DNA of 6,667 bases from Planctomycetota bacterium (lineage in GTDB: Bacteria; Planctomycetota; UBA11346). The notes under the pieces were generated by a model that searched no databases, was not told the origin of the DNA, and worked only from the letters and a program-made list of their open reading frames with translations. The position numbers were made by a program, and so were the translations under genes. The stretch spans positions 1 to 6,667 of the forward strand of contig CANETI010000147.1 in NCBI GenBank assembly GCA_947440715.1, read 5' to 3'. Position 1 is the stretch's first letter; each line of letters begins with the position of its first letter. Positions 6,503-6,667 of this stretch are shown here, piece after piece.

Positions 6503-6667
6503 ATGATAAATACCCTCCATCACGTTGGATTCATTTTACTCTTGTGCCAAGCTTTAAATTCTGGGCACTTGTCAGCGGATGAAAGCGATCCCAATCTTTG
6601 GTATACGCGTGGCGTTGAATTCTTTTATCAAGCTAAACCGACTGAAGCCGTTGCCGCATTTGATCGA
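6503..6667 (+). CDS. Exported TPR-repeat protein, 3'-truncated by the window edge
   Basis: Only the first 55 residues are present; the frame is open to the last base. The start ATG at 6503 is preceded by GGAAA (6492-6496) at a suitable distance. Residues 1-25 look like a signal peptide: a hydrophobic stretch VGFILLLCQAL and a possible cleavage after LSA. The Cys at 15 is preceded by LLL, a poor lipobox, so a lipoprotein is less likely. From Trp33 a tetratricopeptide repeat begins: WYTRGVEFF...EAVAAFDR places Trp, Gly, Phe, Ala and Phe at consensus positions 4, 8, 11, 20 and 24. TPR proteins are protein-interaction scaffolds. The distance to the barrel gene is 32 nt, suggesting cotranscription. 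The start resembles PVC-group hypothetical TPR proteins from memory, which I cannot confirm. Confidence 0.7.
   Translation, partial: MINTLHHVGFILLLCQALNSGHLSADESDPNLWYTRGVEFFYQAKPTEAVAAFDR

Overview
The window carries two complete genes, two genes cut by its ends, and two non-coding gaps with visible structure. It comes from a diderm bacterium: there is an FadL-type outer membrane protein and an exported sulfatase. Base composition is close to half G+C. The smc hinge resembles the Firmicutes-like type rather than the gammaproteobacterial one. The C-terminal module of the sulfatase is of a kind I associate with Planctomycetota/Verrucomicrobiota/Lentisphaerota (PVC) sulfatases. A PVC-type or related uncultured lineage is therefore my best guess, held loosely because no rRNA or ribosomal protein gene is present.

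Layout. (1) 2-2548, plus strand: the C-terminal two thirds of Smc, the chromosome condensation ATPase, with hinge, second coiled coil and C-terminal ATPase head. (2) 2549-2843: the gap between two convergent genes, almost filled by a 265-bp inverted-repeat element (2557-2821). Each arm is a (GACN)n tract followed by a (TCCGATG)3 tract, and the core can form three hairpins. (3) 2844-4616, minus strand: a secreted formylglycine-type sulfatase. (4) 4617-5291: a 675-bp divergent intergenic region with no convincing gene but several hairpins, including a 13-bp stem about 90 bp before the next gene. (5) 5292-6470, plus strand: an OMPP1/FadL/TodX-family outer membrane beta-barrel. (6) 6503-6667, plus strand: the start of an exported TPR protein, cut by the window end and probably cotranscribed with the barrel gene.

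The genes do not form one pathway. Smc is housekeeping. The sulfatase would remove sulfate from an extracellular substrate in the periplasm. The FadL-like barrel would admit hydrophobic compounds across the outer membrane. The TPR protein probably acts with the barrel or in the same compartment, inferred only from the 32-nt spacing. The least explained parts are the inverted-repeat element after smc and the structured leader before the barrel gene.
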